DNA from: Panax quinquefolius
Lineage: Eukaryota > Streptophyta > Magnoliopsida > Apiales > Araliaceae
DNA length: 64,000 bases
Direction of reading: 5' to 3'
NCBI GenBank assembly: GCA_020205615.1
Contig: CM035162.1
Location: 37,500,464 to 37,564,463, forward strand
Below, piece by piece: positions 48,379 through 59,950 of the stretch. The number at the start of each line of letters is the position of its first letter. The first letter of the stretch is position 1. The translations under genes and the position numbers were made by a program. The notes below the pieces were generated by a model that ran no database searches, was not told the origin of the DNA, and worked only from the letters and a program-made list of their open reading frames with translations.

Positions 48379-49736
48379 ATGCTGCTTGGCAAAAAATATG
48401 ATGCAACTGTGGATATACCATTGGATGCCATGAATGTAATGACATTGCTATTTCTAATTCATGTACTTGTCTTCAATATCGTAGGGCAGTCTGAGTATAT
48501 TTTTGGATAATTTTGCAGGATTCGCAGAAAAAAGAGAAAGAACTCGCAGGTTGGGATGCAGAACTAAGGAGGAGGGAAAGGGTTGGTTCTATTACTTCTA
48601 TAGTTTCTTCTTGAGTACTTGGTCCTAAGTGTATCATAGAAATAATTCATTTATACGTCATCAGTGTTTTGTTTTTTACTCAAATTTTCGATATCACATG
48701 GATGAATGTTATTTGTTGCCTCGTCTTTTTGCAGGACATCAAATGCAGAGGAGATGTTGTTTCTAGTGATAAGCTACGAAATGATCAACAATTTAAATTA
48801 TGAAACTATTTAGTTGCTTGCTCTCTGTATTGAGCCACACCTTTAATTTGTTTCTTTCAATGTTTCTATTCAGCCAATGTACAAAATATTGGTATACGTT
48901 GCTGCGTGGGAAGTAGGGGGTAGTTGCTGTAGGTTTATCAGCTGGTTCGTTTCAAACCTCTCAATAACTGTTTTCACTGTCTATATCCTTGGAAAGTTTG
49001 TTTCTTTTGATGTCTGGGAAAGCGTATCTACCATGTTTTTAACCAAATGACTAATGAGATTTCTTTCCCATCAACAAGTTGTAAAGCTGATGTAGAGACA
49101 TTACGAAATTATATGAAATGCTGAAGCGTTGACCATAGCAATCCTGAATATCTTACTTGGAGTGACTTATCTATCTTATTCTTACAAACTGCTGCTCTTT
49201 ACCCTTTACAACTTTTGACAATGTTGGAATCCATATTTCCAAGGAAGTTTAGCAAAATCCGTGCTAGAAACATTTCTTGTTCTTAATAACATCAATTTTG
49301 GTCCCCTCTACTAATTTGTTTCTTGGGCTTTCAAACCTACGTATCTATAAATTCCCCTAAACTTGCTCTTCATTGTTTGTGAATTGTCTTTGGGAACAAG
49401 ACTAAGATGAATCTATCATTAATCCTTTCTGCTTGTTGTATGGTGCTTTATGATAATTACTGTTTTTTTCATTTTCTTCTTGACCTTCTGCTAACATCCA
49501 TGCAGGTATTGTCATTTACCTTGTATTTAACATCATTGCTGTGATTGTTTGTTGGGTTAAAGGCGGTGGTAAGTGTTCCTTATGCTATGTTTAAAAATTT
49601 AATTATAGCTAGTGACAGGGCTTCAGTATTGAGCTTCTGACATGGTTGACTTTCTCCAGGTGTTAAAATTTTCTTTCTTGCAACTATTTATGCTCTACTT
49701 GGAATGCCCCTTTCATATGTTCTGTTGTACATTAAT

Positions 49737-51215
49737 GGCTAAATATAATTTCCACACTAAACTATATGTTATATTCCTCTTCAACGATTCACCTTTTTAA
49801 TTTGTCTAATTAGATTATTAAAGTATTAATTTTTTCTACTTGATCCGATTTAAGTTGCCACATCATAAATCAATGACGCTACACCGACTATTAAAAACTA
49901 ACGCTATGCCAGAATGAAAAATATTATTTTAATTATATTTTCTAAACATCAGGGTAAATATATCAAATCATCATTAAATATAACCAAACCTAAAATCATT
50001 CTTTTCCTCCTTCAATCAAGCTGAAAATCTACGTACTGCTTTCTTCCCCAATATTAAACATCTATCGATCCCAAAATAAAATCCCTAAATATACAATCTC
50101 CTTCTTTGTTCTCTCTTTAATAAAACCTTAAATCTTGCTCACCATATCCTTTGTTTCTTTTTTAGATCTCCACACTTAATCAACCAACTCCTCTTTCTAT
50201 TATCAGAGCACAACTTTCAACACTCTAATGGGGTCACCACTTTCCCTCCCATATCCTCTGTTTTGTTCTTTTTCTGTGTTGGATTTTCATCGCCGCCGCG
50301 GTTGCTGAGAAATTAATGGTAGTAATCGGTTCCTTCTTCTCCATCGAGACATTTTTCACCAACTGATGATGATTGTGATTGTGAGATAAAGGCAGAGGTA
50401 TAGGCATGGGAGGTAAACGCTGAACCGGAGTGGGACAATAAATTCGGGACACATTAGAAATCTGGTCCTTCTCCGCCGTTTGATGGTGATGCTGATGGCA
50501 ACCGATTGAATCATCGGCTCTGATTCGTGGGTCTGGGTTTGATCCGGACTATGCTGGTTGTTCAGATTGGACCTCTTCTGAACCTGGCGTGACCGGTTCT
50601 GTTCGATCGAGCAAGGAAATGAACTTCATAAACTTGTTAACGGCGACATCTGTAACAGCTCTGTAATCTGTATTATCGGAATCCATGGCGGCAGTAGCAG
50701 AAGAAGAAATATTTGGGTTTTGATGATTATATTGTTGGGAGGAGTGAGAAAGAATTTTGATGAGAATTTTGGTATCATTAATTTTTCTGTGTTGGCTGTG
50801 GGGAGGCGATGGTTTTGTTCGTGGTGGATGGGTGTTCATGCTGGAATCGTTGATTCTTGAGCTAGGGCTTTTTCGATCGAGTTTGGGCTATCGACTTTGG
50901 GGCTTGGTTTAGAGCCATTGTTATTGATCTGAAAATTTTAATTTGTTAATTTGTCTGAATAAATTTTGTTGTGACCATTTTTACCCTCCATTTTATCAAA
51001 ATTGTTTAATCCATAATTAAAAGTATTTTTTAGCCACATCACCGACTAATTACCACCTAAATAACCACGCCATCAATTTATACAAGATAATTTAAATTGA
51101 TGAAGTGAAAAAATAATACTTCAATAATCTAATTGACAAAATTGAAAAAGTAATCACCAAAAGTGAATACTTAATCTATATAGTTTTTGGTGATACTAAA
51201 TTATATTTAGTTTTC
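49737..51215. mobile_element. Pack-MULE-like element carrying WRKY sequence
   Basis: This 1.48-kb block is absent from SCAMP copy A, which reads straight through 'ttgtacattaatatacttc' (about 32017-32035). Here 'acattaat' occurs on both sides (49729-49736 and 51216-51223); extending by one base gives 9 bp with one mismatch, as for Mutator elements. The ends are inverted repeats (CTAAATATAATTT at both tips; 'caattagattatt' and 'aagtatta' further in), roughly 130 bp with gaps. The interior is GC-richer and contains the reverse-strand WRKY piece. No transposase. Confidence 0.78.
50234..50839 (-). pseudogene. Captured group IId WRKY gene 5' fragment
   Basis: Read on the minus strand, the first frame (50839-50549) contains DYRAVTDVAVNKFMKFISLL, typical of the N-terminal region of group IId WRKY factors (AtWRKY7/11/15/17 type). 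Directly after, the hallmark TGHARFRRGPI motif is present but one frame off, consistent with loss of one base after 'gatcgaaca'. The second frame (50452-50234) carries YCPTPVQRLPP, then SMEKKEPITTINFS and HRKRTKQR, in the order found in that group. The WRKYGQK DNA-binding domain and zinc finger are not in the element. It is therefore a frameshifted gene fragment, probably taken up with the transposon. Confidence 0.8.
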
Positions 51216-51989
51216 ACATTAATATACTTCTGACGATATTAACTATTAAATTTTTACAAAAAAAAATTTTGTCCCCAACAAAATTCTGGTGCCGCCACTT
51301 CTAGTAGGATTGACAATCAATAACCTGAATCCTTTTACATATTTACATCACAGCCTCAAATTCTTACTAGATTTGCTGAATTTTTATACTCATGTATATG
51401 TCCATATCAATGATCTAAAGGTAATTTTTTCAGTGTTAATTTATTATTTATTTTGCTCCATTTTATCTGGACATAGAAAGAAGTTAGTTTAGTAGTACAA
51501 TTTGTTTGTTCATGTATTGATTGATATATTTAATGCATATATGCAGTGCATCAGATTAGGTAATCACCAGAGATAGCTCTTTGGCTTATTTTTAGTTTTA
51601 ATCATGGTTTTAACATAAACATTGTTCTGTTTATAACAAATATTGCTGATAGTAGTTGTAAATGGCTATTTGTTTCTAATTTGCGGTATTGATAGTGCCT
51701 CTGAAGTTTGGTTGCTTTTTCCTGTTCTACTTGGTAAGTTCAGTAAAAGAGCCACTACTGTTAACTCTTATTTTGTTTGTTCTTGAAAAATGATATTGCA
51801 ATTTGTAATTGTGCAGCTTCGCATCGGTTTTTGCATATTTGCTGCTATTGCTCCTCCAATTGTCTTTCATTGGAAGTCGTTGACGTAGGTTCTTATATTA
51901 TTTCTGTTAGAGATAATATTGATTTATTAAATATTGTTGTTATTTTATTACTAAGAGTACTAAAGCCTTGTATATAGGCTACTAGTTGA

Positions 51990-53030
51990 GTAGTAACTCA
52001 AGTATATGTGGGCACCAAGCATACTTGGTGACCAAGTACTAATATTAATATACTCTAATAATTTCAATTGCGAGCTCACAGGATGTTCCGATGTTAATTA
52101 AAAATTATTGATTAGATATACTTTTTACTTGATCAAATATTTTCTGCCAGTGTTGTGCATTGTTTCTAAACTATAGTTTCTTAATCCTATAGTTTTGGAC
52201 TTTGGCTTTTAGTTCCTGTTACCAATGATTATTGAGAATATATAAAAAGAATTTCTTTAGGAGAACTTTTTGACGACTATAAAAGTTTGTGAATTGTATA
52301 TAATTGTAAATTCAAATGCTTTACTGATGGTAACCCTGAAATTATATTACATTTTTTATCCGGCTATAATCTAATTTCTAGGTATAAGGCAAGATTTGAT
52401 ATGTTCAATGCACCAAGTGTCTGAAGACTATCAGCTTCTACACTGTAGAATTGCTACTAGATCAGAAATCAAAAGAGCGCTTTGTCGTAGAAGATTACTA
52501 TAAAACTCGGTCTATATCTGAACTCCCTGTGAAGGGCTTCAGTGATTTAGCTTTCTGTCAAGGACTCGAAGTCTATAAATGTTTGCATAAGGACCAAAAT
52601 CCAAAGCATGATGGACTCTGTGTACATAATAAATTACATAATTGTTTCCAACTTTCATTTTATTAGGCTATCTCAGGAAATACCCCCTCCTTTCAGAAGT
52701 GAGATTTACCTGATGGATACAAGCATTAACCCACGAACCGCATGTAATAGTTAATCTGAAGTGTTCATCACATGTAAGAGTTGAATGGTATAGGAGACGT
52801 TCAAGCTTATGGATCTTATTTCATTATCTTATTATTCGCATCCATTTCTTGTGGCGATTATTTTTTTAATAGTTGTAGACTGTTATGGATTGTTTATATT
52901 ATTCTGGCCTCTATCCAATAAAATATGAAGATATTTTGAAACTATGGATTTTTTCTTCTCACTAAAATGTTACACAACAAGCTATTTTATTTGTAGATAT
53001 GTATTCCTCACTTCCATATAGTAGCTAATG
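51990..53030. other. SCAMP intron sequence absent from copy A
   Basis: About 1.2 kb between the exons at 51885 and 53052. A 71-codon open frame at 52451-52666 (starts MLLDQKSKERFVVEDYYK) matches nothing I recognise and is probably chance. Confidence 0.4.
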
Positions 53031-53597
53031 TTATGTTTTACAATTTTTCAGGGGCATCCTTGCAGCTTTTGATGTCTTTTCAGACCATGTGTTGGTCGGG
53101 GTAAGTATTTGTTAAATTTTATGATCTGATGCATGAATAATGTTTCAATAATTTCAAATACTTTGGTGTAAAAGGAATTTTGGATTTTGTTCTTGTTTAT
53201 CCTTATCCGTGATCCTTAGCTATCAGAGAAGTAGATGTAGGGATACCCTGATATTGATGGAACGGCATAATGAATAAAGTTTACATTAGTGCTAAAATTA
53301 ATGTATAATGTATGTCTGTTTGTTTTCTTGTAGATCTTCTACCTAGTTGGGTTTGCCTTTTTTTGGTCTAGAATCACTTCTGAGCTTGTGTGTACTTCAG
53401 GTTAGAGACATAACAACTGCATTTGTATTTTATTTGTGAGGCTTTGCTAATACTGATGGTTTTCTTAGAAATGCATGATTTGCTCGCTTAGCTATTTTTT
53501 TGGTTCCTAATCGCTTAGCTATTTTGAAAACTGCTACTGCAGGCATATTGTGATTTCTTTGAGTTTGTTGGCTGCTGAGGATATATTGTGGATATAG

Positions 53598-53673
53598 GTA
53601 GCCAGAGAAGCTGTTAAGCATGGCCTTCAACTTCCTGTATTAGAATTATCAACTTCTGGATCTTATTCTGAGG
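53598..53673 (+). other. Exon-like open segment, unknown
   Basis: Between an AG at 53595-53597 and a GT at 53674 the sequence reads VAREAVKHGLQLPVLEL then STSGSYSE in one frame. It looks like a coding exon, but it is not SCAMP and I cannot name the family. Confidence 0.3.
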
Positions 53674-54420
53674 TTTGTTTTTCCACCTAAATATTTGACA
53701 CAGTCTACCTATTTTATGTAAAATTCACAAGCATCTCAATTGCTCATGGCTTTCTTGGATTCTTCTGATTATATGTTCACCCATTGCGATAAATGAAAAC
53801 CAGGACTAACTGATTTGTACAAACAATTTACACATGGCAAAATTTTAGAATGTAAAAGTTTATTGTGTCATGTGTAAATTTTGATCATACCGACTTGTCT
53901 TGATCAAACTATGATTAACTGACCTATGGGTACAAGTTTATATTATTTCTTCATAAAATTTTGTTCTTGTACTTATTGTGGATAATTAATATGTTTAGGA
54001 TTGTTTAGATTATATGACTTACTTTTTTCATGTTTGTATTTGCGGTGAGAATTTACTATCGGAGTTGATATGCTAAAAGAGATATGATTGTTATTGATCT
54101 AAGGAGGACAACGAAGATTTGAAATGGTTTTAGAAATCGTTTATTATATACCTTCTCCTTTACTAAAGATTTGAATTCGTTAATTGCAAAATTAAAACGA
54201 CAATCTCTAAAGTGGATAAAGGTAAAGAGTTCAGGTAATAATTTATATTTAAGTTTTCTATTAATTTCTCAAACTCAATTCCTATTATTCATTTTACTCC
54301 CTACTCTCTCCCACTTTCTATCCCTTTTAATTATTAAATTACGTGCACGTAACGTATTCCAGGATACTAGCATTTAGTAAAGTGGGCAAGTGTTATCTTT
54401 GTTGAGTTGAGATTGGCAAA
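53674..54420. other. Intergenic, no gene seen
   Basis: AT-rich sequence between the SCAMP copy B 3' side and the third F-box copy. Short open frames only. Confidence 0.45.
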
Positions 54421-54424
54421 TGAT

Positions 54425-54950
54425 AAAACATTGAATCTGTTTCTGTCTGGGAACCAAATCCTATAATTATTCGGCAAGTCTTCTTCAGTATGTATAAATA
54501 TATACCGACAAAAACAAACCTAATAGATATGGAGAGAATTAGTAGTATTTTTCAGAATTTCCGTACGATCTTATAGTTGCTATTGCTAATCGAATAGATT
54601 CGTTTATCGATTTCATTACTAGACTGGCAATGTATTGTGATGTAATTCATTACAGAGGGCATTTTTATGCTATTGATTGTCAAGGCAGAATTGTTATTTG
54701 TGATGTTACTGGGACTAATCACTGTGGCAAATATTGTCGCAAAGATACCCAAAGAATTGTTGAGATGTGGCTGGTTTATCAAGCAATTGTATTTGGTGGA
54801 ATCAATGAGAAAGTTGTTGGTTATTTCACGTGAAGGAGCTCATTTCGGGTCATAAATGAAGAGGGTAATGGAGATGATTGGACTTGCGGAACAACTAGAT
54901 TTTTTCAGATATTTGAATTTGATGCAAGTTGTGGGGTTTGACGGAGGTGA
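54425..54950 (+). pseudogene. F-box/DUF295 gene fragment (copy C), internally deleted
   Basis: It includes the promoter ('tataaatatata' near 54493) and start (ATG 54532, MERISSIF then a frame break; PYDLIVAIANRIDSFIDFI can be read in another frame). At about 54618 the sequence jumps from the F-box (equivalent to 40898) to mid-gene (equivalent to 41433): MYCDVIHYRGHFYAIDCQGRI, then VANIVAKIPKELLRCGWF after a second frame change, and KLLVISREG. It fades out after 'tttgaatttgatgcaag' near 54920. About 540 bp is missing in the middle. Confidence 0.83.
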
Positions 54951-54959
54951 AGTTTAATT

Positions 54960-55440
54960 GTTTTGGGTTAAATGCTTGCTAAATTTTCTAGTTTTTATTA
55001 ATTTATTTTCTTTCATTTCCCTAAATATATTTCATATTCCCTTAATTTTAATTAGTATATTTTTTGGATTTTTTATAAATGGCTTAATTATAAATAAAAT
55101 TTTATTTGATATTAATCACAAAAATAATTAAATATATTTTTATTTATTTTCTTATTTTTTGTTTTTAAATTTATATTATACTTTAAACTATTTTTTTCAT
55201 TTTCTTCATAAAAAAATTTCTCCAAATCCACATAATCATCAGCTGTCACGTCAGAAGAGATTTGACGCCCACATTACTTTTTTGGGTAACTCAAGTACTT
55301 AATTGTTATTTTCTCCGTTAAAGTCAACTCTCGACGGTTTTTTAATTTTATGTTAAAAAGTCGAATAGAATGAAGCCGAATTGTAAGAAAAAAAGTTCGA
55401 TCTAATCGAATGTAAGTTTCACGACAAAATATACAAGCCT
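54960..55440. other. Intergenic AT-rich DNA
   Basis: Non-coding between the F-box copy C and SCAMP copy C. No feature supported. Confidence 0.45.
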
Positions 55441-55457
55441 TAGAAAGATTTAATCCA

Positions 55458-55720
55458 AAATGTTACACAACAAGTTATTTTATTTGTAGATCTGTATTCT
55501 CACTTCCATATTGTAGCTAATGTTATGCTCTTTTTACAATCTTTCAGGGGCATCCTTGCAGCTTTAGATGTCTTTTCTGACCATGTGTTGGTTGGGGGTA
55601 AGTTTTCTATTTTGCACATGTGCTTGCATTTATTTTTTATATACATTGCCCTTGCCCGTTATAGAAAATTGATATTCTAAGACACTTGATTACTTTTCGT
55701 GATGTTATGGTTTAGTAGAT
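55458..55720 (+). pseudogene. SCAMP fragment (copy C), one exon with flanking introns
   Basis: The exon 55548-55597 (GILAALDVFSDHVLVG) with AG and GT borders and both intron flanks ('aaatgttacacaacaa', 'cttccatattgtagctaatg', 'ttctattttgcacat') matches copy B (53052) and copy A (32630). An extra G before the donor may shift the frame. The match ends at 'ggtttagtagat', where gypsy sequence takes over. Confidence 0.83.
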
Positions 55721-55906
55721 ATATTTTGGTATATTTTTGATGATATATTGGTTTATAGTCCAGATTTACAGACCCATATAGAGCATTTGGACAGTACTTT
55801 ATCATTACTGAGAACACATTCCTTGTTTGCAAAAAAATCCAAATGTTCATTTGCAGAGTCTAAAGTGGAATACCTGGGACACATGATTTCACATGAAGGA
55901 TCCTAA
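55721..55906 (+). pseudogene. pol: Reverse transcriptase fragment of a different gypsy lineage
   Basis: 62 codons are open to a TAA: IFDDILVYSPDLQTHIEHLD, then SLLRTHSLFAKKSKCSF and VEYLGHMISHEG. These are the palm (F-D-D) and following motifs of Ty3/gypsy reverse transcriptase, clearly different from E1-E3 ([18 protein letters not shown]). It is fused directly to the SCAMP intron fragment on the left and has no LTR nearby. Confidence 0.85.
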
Positions 55907-56716
55907 TAATATTGTTGCTATGGTGAACTGGCCTATTCTTACTTCTAATCATTAATCATCATGCAATGACAATTTGACATTAATTAAAGAATGATACAAT
56001 AAAGTTGCTTACATTTACATCACCTATTGTAATCGCCAAATCGAGAGCAAATAATAGAGAAATCAAGTTATCAATGATGAATATCGAGACTTCAAAGAGA
56101 GTAATGTCCATTAAATTATTTACCCAATAATTTCAAACTTTTAAAAACTATACATAAATTTGAAGATAGAAAATAAAACTAGATATTAAATTTATTTTTT
56201 TTAGAAAAACATAATATTAATTAAAAATGACAAATAAAAGAAAACATTACTAATATTAAATTGTGAGTTTTTGATAATAATTTGTTTGTAGACTCACCTT
56301 GAAGTGGTTGGATCTTGAAGAGTTTAAAAGGCTTTTGGATATTAATATAAATTAAGAATTTCTAAGTACTTGTTAACTTTTAACTTTTAAGTTCTAGCTT
56401 TTAAGTTCTAAGTAATTATTTTAGGTTTTGGTCTTTTGGATGAATAATGATTAAAATATTTGGTCTAATTTTTGATTGAATACGACTCTTAGATTATTTA
56501 ACTATTTTCGCCTGTAGTTCTAAGCTTGTGTTTGTAAATAAGTTTGTGTCATGAGAAACAAGTTTCTCGTGCTGCTCATGAACATAGCTTGTGGTACGAA
56601 CGCTATGCTTGCGAAACAAGCTTGTGTTGTTAAACTTGTTCGCGAAGCTGCGCAAACTCGATCATGTTCGCGAACACCAAACGATCTGAACTCAGACATA
56701 CAGTCGCTGATTCAAT
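55907..56716. other. Intergenic, no gene seen
   Basis: AT-rich up to about 56540, then a richer patch with repeated 'cgaa' and 'gctgcgc' motifs next to the scaffold gap. No supported gene. Confidence 0.4.
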
Positions 56717-56816
56717 NNNNNNNNNNNNNNNNNNNNNNNNNNNNNNNNNNNNNNNNNNNNNNNNNNNNNNNNNNNNNNNNNNNNNNNNNNNNNNNNNNNN
56801 NNNNNNNNNNNNNNNN
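56717..56816. other. Assembly gap (100 N)
   Basis: Exactly 100 unknown bases. Open frames called across it are artefacts. Confidence 0.99.
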
Positions 56817-56959
56817 AGCTACAAAAGAATGGTGATATAGATGTGCATCAAATTCGATCATGTGATAATCTAATGACTTATTCACAAAGTCGCTACCAAG
56901 TGCAACGCTTTGCAAAACTTCAAAAAAGGATCTGAATGTGTAATAAGTGAAGACTTATG

Positions 56960-57484
56960 ACAATATTTCATCAAGGAGTAATGAATTCTTTTGAGGGGAA
57001 GACTGCATTTTTTCTTTAGTCACGGTTTTTATCCCAATGGGTTTTTCTCCCGACAAGGTTTTAACGAGGCAGTCGATTAAGATATTTATGTAAAAAGATA
57101 TGTACTCTTTTTCCTTCAAGTTAAAGTTTTTCCCACCGGGTTTTCTTAACAAGGTTTTTATTGAGACATAATCTTATATAACGGTAGGAATCAGGGAAGT
57201 ATTATACAATTGATTCCCCATTGCTTCTCTCATACACCTCCTGTGGCTTCTCTCTCCATACACCTCCAGTGACTTCTCTCATACACTCCTCTTCTTCTTC
57301 TCCTATATAAAGGAGTGATATATTTGAATGAAAGATAAGAAGAAAGAATTATCCGAAGAAAATATTTCTCTCTTCTCTCTTGCTTATTCTCTAAATTTAT
57401 AAACAGCAATTATAAGAGTATATTTATACACTTTTGCTAATGTTTTATAACACAAATAAAATAAAAGTAATTTGTAACCCAACA
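56960..57484 (+). repeat. Copia-type LTR, 3' portion
   Basis: It carries the pattern common to plant Ty1/copia LTRs: 'tcccaatgggtttttct', then 'gacaaggttttaacgaggca' and a second 'aaggtttttattgagacat'. A TATA box (TATATAAAG, 57304) and CT-rich leader follow, and it ends GTAACCCAACA at 57484. The LTR start was not found and may lie in or before the gap. Confidence 0.72.
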
Positions 57485-57489
57485 GGAAA

Positions 57490-57957
57490 ATCATGCTGCA
57501 GGTTACTTTCTCTCTCTTCTTCTTCTCTCTCTCTCTGATTCTCTAAATTGGATGGATGCTACTTTTTCTTCATCTCCAGCCACAGCACAACAAACATGGG
57601 AACTCGAAAACAACATCGTAACAATGGAAACCCTCCATCATCTTCATCTTCCACTCAACAACGCCGCTTGAGACACAATCTTCTACTACGCAGAGTCCGC
57701 CTGCACCAAGTTCCATAGAGAGAAACCCTGGTCAATATTCCCTACTTCTTCAAGCCATGCATAAGGTCTCGCGACTCGCCCTCCCTCAAGATGGTTGTTC
57801 ACGCCAGCGCTTTCGGTGGAACACATCGAGTGATGGGCCTCATGCAAGCGTAGGCAGAACAGGGGCAACATTGACCCCAGGAAAAGGCAGTCAGCTGAAA
57901 CTAGAGGAGGGGGGCGGGCAGCCACCAAAGCGGCGAGGAGAGCAGAGGCGGAATTAG
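57490..57957. other. GC-rich segment after the copia LTR, unassigned
   Basis: Base composition rises well above the surroundings from about 57590. Short open frames exist on both strands (57596 onward +, 57757-57957 +, 57970-57686 -), but none resembles a known protein. It may be element leader, captured gene sequence or a decayed gene. Confidence 0.4.
57943..57952 (+). mobile_element. hAT-like terminal motif CAGAGGCGGA
   Basis: CAGAGGCGGA followed by 'attaggggcgggggtcat' is typical of the ends of plant hAT elements. A complementary end (TCCGCCTCTG) is at 62921-62930. The 8-bp flanks (gaggagag and ctcagaga) differ, so the two ends need not belong to one element. No transposase lies between. 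Confidence 0.45.
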
Positions 57958-58541
57958 GGGCGGGGGTCATATGACCCCTTCCCCGAAATCAACATTAAAT
58001 CATATTGAAGTCTCTATGAGCTTATCGATTTCCATGATCGGACCTCTCATTTTTGGCGTATTGTGGAATCAAATTTTGTGGTGATGTTTGTGATTGTTTG
58101 GCTTGGATTTAATTGAGTTTGGGTATGGCTAGAATTGGTATGACAATGGTTGCCGGTTTAGGCTCCTCTAACGTCGCTCGTCTCCAGATGGTCCATTGTC
58201 GGCAAAAAAGAAACCCAAATTACAAAAACAGTAAACCTAATCTGGCCGACAATTGGGTCCAACGTTAATTTTAAAATTTGAATGTTATTTTCAATTGGGC
58301 TAACTCTCGGTTCTCTCACGATTTTGTTTCATTTCCATTTCTTCTCTTCGCATGTGGTTTTGTGAGTGGATTGTGAATACGGTGGCTAGCCACGTGGGCC
58401 CGACTTTGGTTCACCTGGACCAGCTTCTTTTCCCAACGGGTCCACTTATAGTTGTTTGGTTATAACTTAAATTTATAAAAATAATTGATCATTGACTAAA
58501 AATTTTAAAATCGATTAATAGTCTCATATTTAGAAAAAATT

Positions 58542-58559
58542 AATATATATATATATATA
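58542..58559. repeat. (TA)n microsatellite
   Basis: About nine TA units. Confidence 0.85.
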
Positions 58560-59689
58560 AAGTTATTCAAAGGTTGCCAAGTGTTAGAATATGATATTGT
58601 AAAATACTATAATTGAAGCAAAATAAATTTGAAAAAGCACTCCACCTCCGAGCGTCAAAAAAATAAATTTTTAGTGTTATATTTGATTCACATTTGTAAA
58701 ATGTTACTGTTCCGCCTAATCGCATGCGAGGAAGACGCATTAATGACGCCATTATCAGGATAACTACGCTGCGTTTTAGGTGGAAGGAACGGAAACTAGG
58801 TTAATGCCTGGTGATGCTTATGAAGATATGGTAGATTATTCCCAAACTAATAAGCGGTAAAATTAATTAATATTAGTCTTGATTAATTGTTTTGGGGATT
58901 ATTTTGGTTGTTTTGTAGAAACTCCTAGAACCCTAGTTTGTAAAATAGCTTGAAGTTTTAATTTTTTGGGATTTTAGTAACCTTTGGTGAAAAATCCTAA
59001 CCCTGTTCTAAAAAAAGCGCATTTGCCAACTTAATTACTGTTATAGTCCTAAGATGTTTTGATCGCTCATCTTAAATCATTTAAAATTGTATGGAAGTAG
59101 TTGAATTTTTCACTTCAATCTACACTTGATTGGAAAACATTATATATCTATTGTTTTTAAATTGAAATACTATGAGAATAGGGAGAAATTGGCTTTTAGA
59201 GAATTTTGACCGCCTTGTTTTGTGTAGAACAAATGGGCGCAATAATGTGTTTGGTTTATATGGGTTGGTAGAATATTATATGGGCTATAAATGGGTCATC
59301 ATAAATGGACACGGGTTGACCATGCATGTATGTATTTAATAATATAGCTAGTTAATCGCTGCCAAATCATATTAATCTGGAACTAAATGGGTTTAATTAA
59401 CCATATATTTTTAAAACAAATATAATTACGACCTAAGGTTAACCATTTTTCAACCCATATTTCATTCAATCACACTTTGCTTACATATATCTGCCACTGA
59501 TGACACACTAGATATTTCATCTATAAACTGGTTAACTCATGTCATGTCTATCAAAATATTAAAATTCACTTAATAAGTGATCATTCATGGAAATAAACTT
59601 TTCATTAATTAAGTGAATTTTAATGTTTTCATTTTACTGGGTTATGTAGGAGATCTTACATGCTAACGAAAATATAATATTAAAAAGAT

Positions 59690-59950
59690 AATTTTTTTTT
59701 TCCAAATTATTTGATTATTAATTGTTACTTTTGAAAGTCAATTTAAAATATTTTTAAAGTCAAAATTAAGATGACTCATTAAAATTATGAAATAATAAAA
59801 CTTATAATGAATAATAAATTTTAGATAATTTATAATATTCATTGTATTGATTAAAATTTAAAATTATGTCAATTTTAAATTTAAAAATCTCTTAAATTAA
59901 TTTTAAAATTTTAACAATAATCAAACAATATGAAATAATTGGAGTAATAT
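59690..59950. mobile_element. Decayed MITE related to 27132-27392
   Basis: It shares order and wording with the 27-kb MITE: 'aaaatatttttaaagtcaaa', 'atgactcattaaaatta', 'tgaaataat', 'tttataatattcat'. The ends are too eroded to define. Confidence 0.55.

Larger units (their letters stand above)
48382..53400 (+). pseudogene. SCAMP pseudogene, copy B (longest)
   Basis: Exon pieces in SCAMP order, most with GT-AG borders: 48382-48435 (KKYDATVDIPLDAMN), 48519-48581 (DSQKKEKELAGWDAELRRRE, the coiled coil), 48735 onward (DIKCRGD, then stop), 49506-49568 (GIVIYLVFNIIAVIVCWVKGG), 49660-49730 (VKIFFLATIYALLGMPLSYV), 51687-51733 (SALKFGCFFLFYL region), 51817-51885 (IGFCIFAAIAPPIVFHWKSLT), 53052-53100 (GILAAFDVFSDHVLVG) and 53334-53400 (IFYLVGFAFF, LLSLCVLQ). 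The conserved cytosolic segment between coiled coil and first helix (the NWPPFFP region) is absent. One acceptor is changed from AG to GG (51685) with an extra base following, and an extra G shifts the last exon. The 5' end is cut by an LTR and one intron holds a Pack-MULE. In plants SCAMPs recycle vesicle membrane; this copy cannot. Confidence 0.87.

Noticed and set aside
52451..52666. 71-codon frame in SCAMP copy B intron as a gene
   Set aside because: No recognised domain and no counterpart; it is kept only as a note in the intron entry.
56551..56915. Open frames spanning the N run
   Set aside because: They are open only because unknown bases hide stops.
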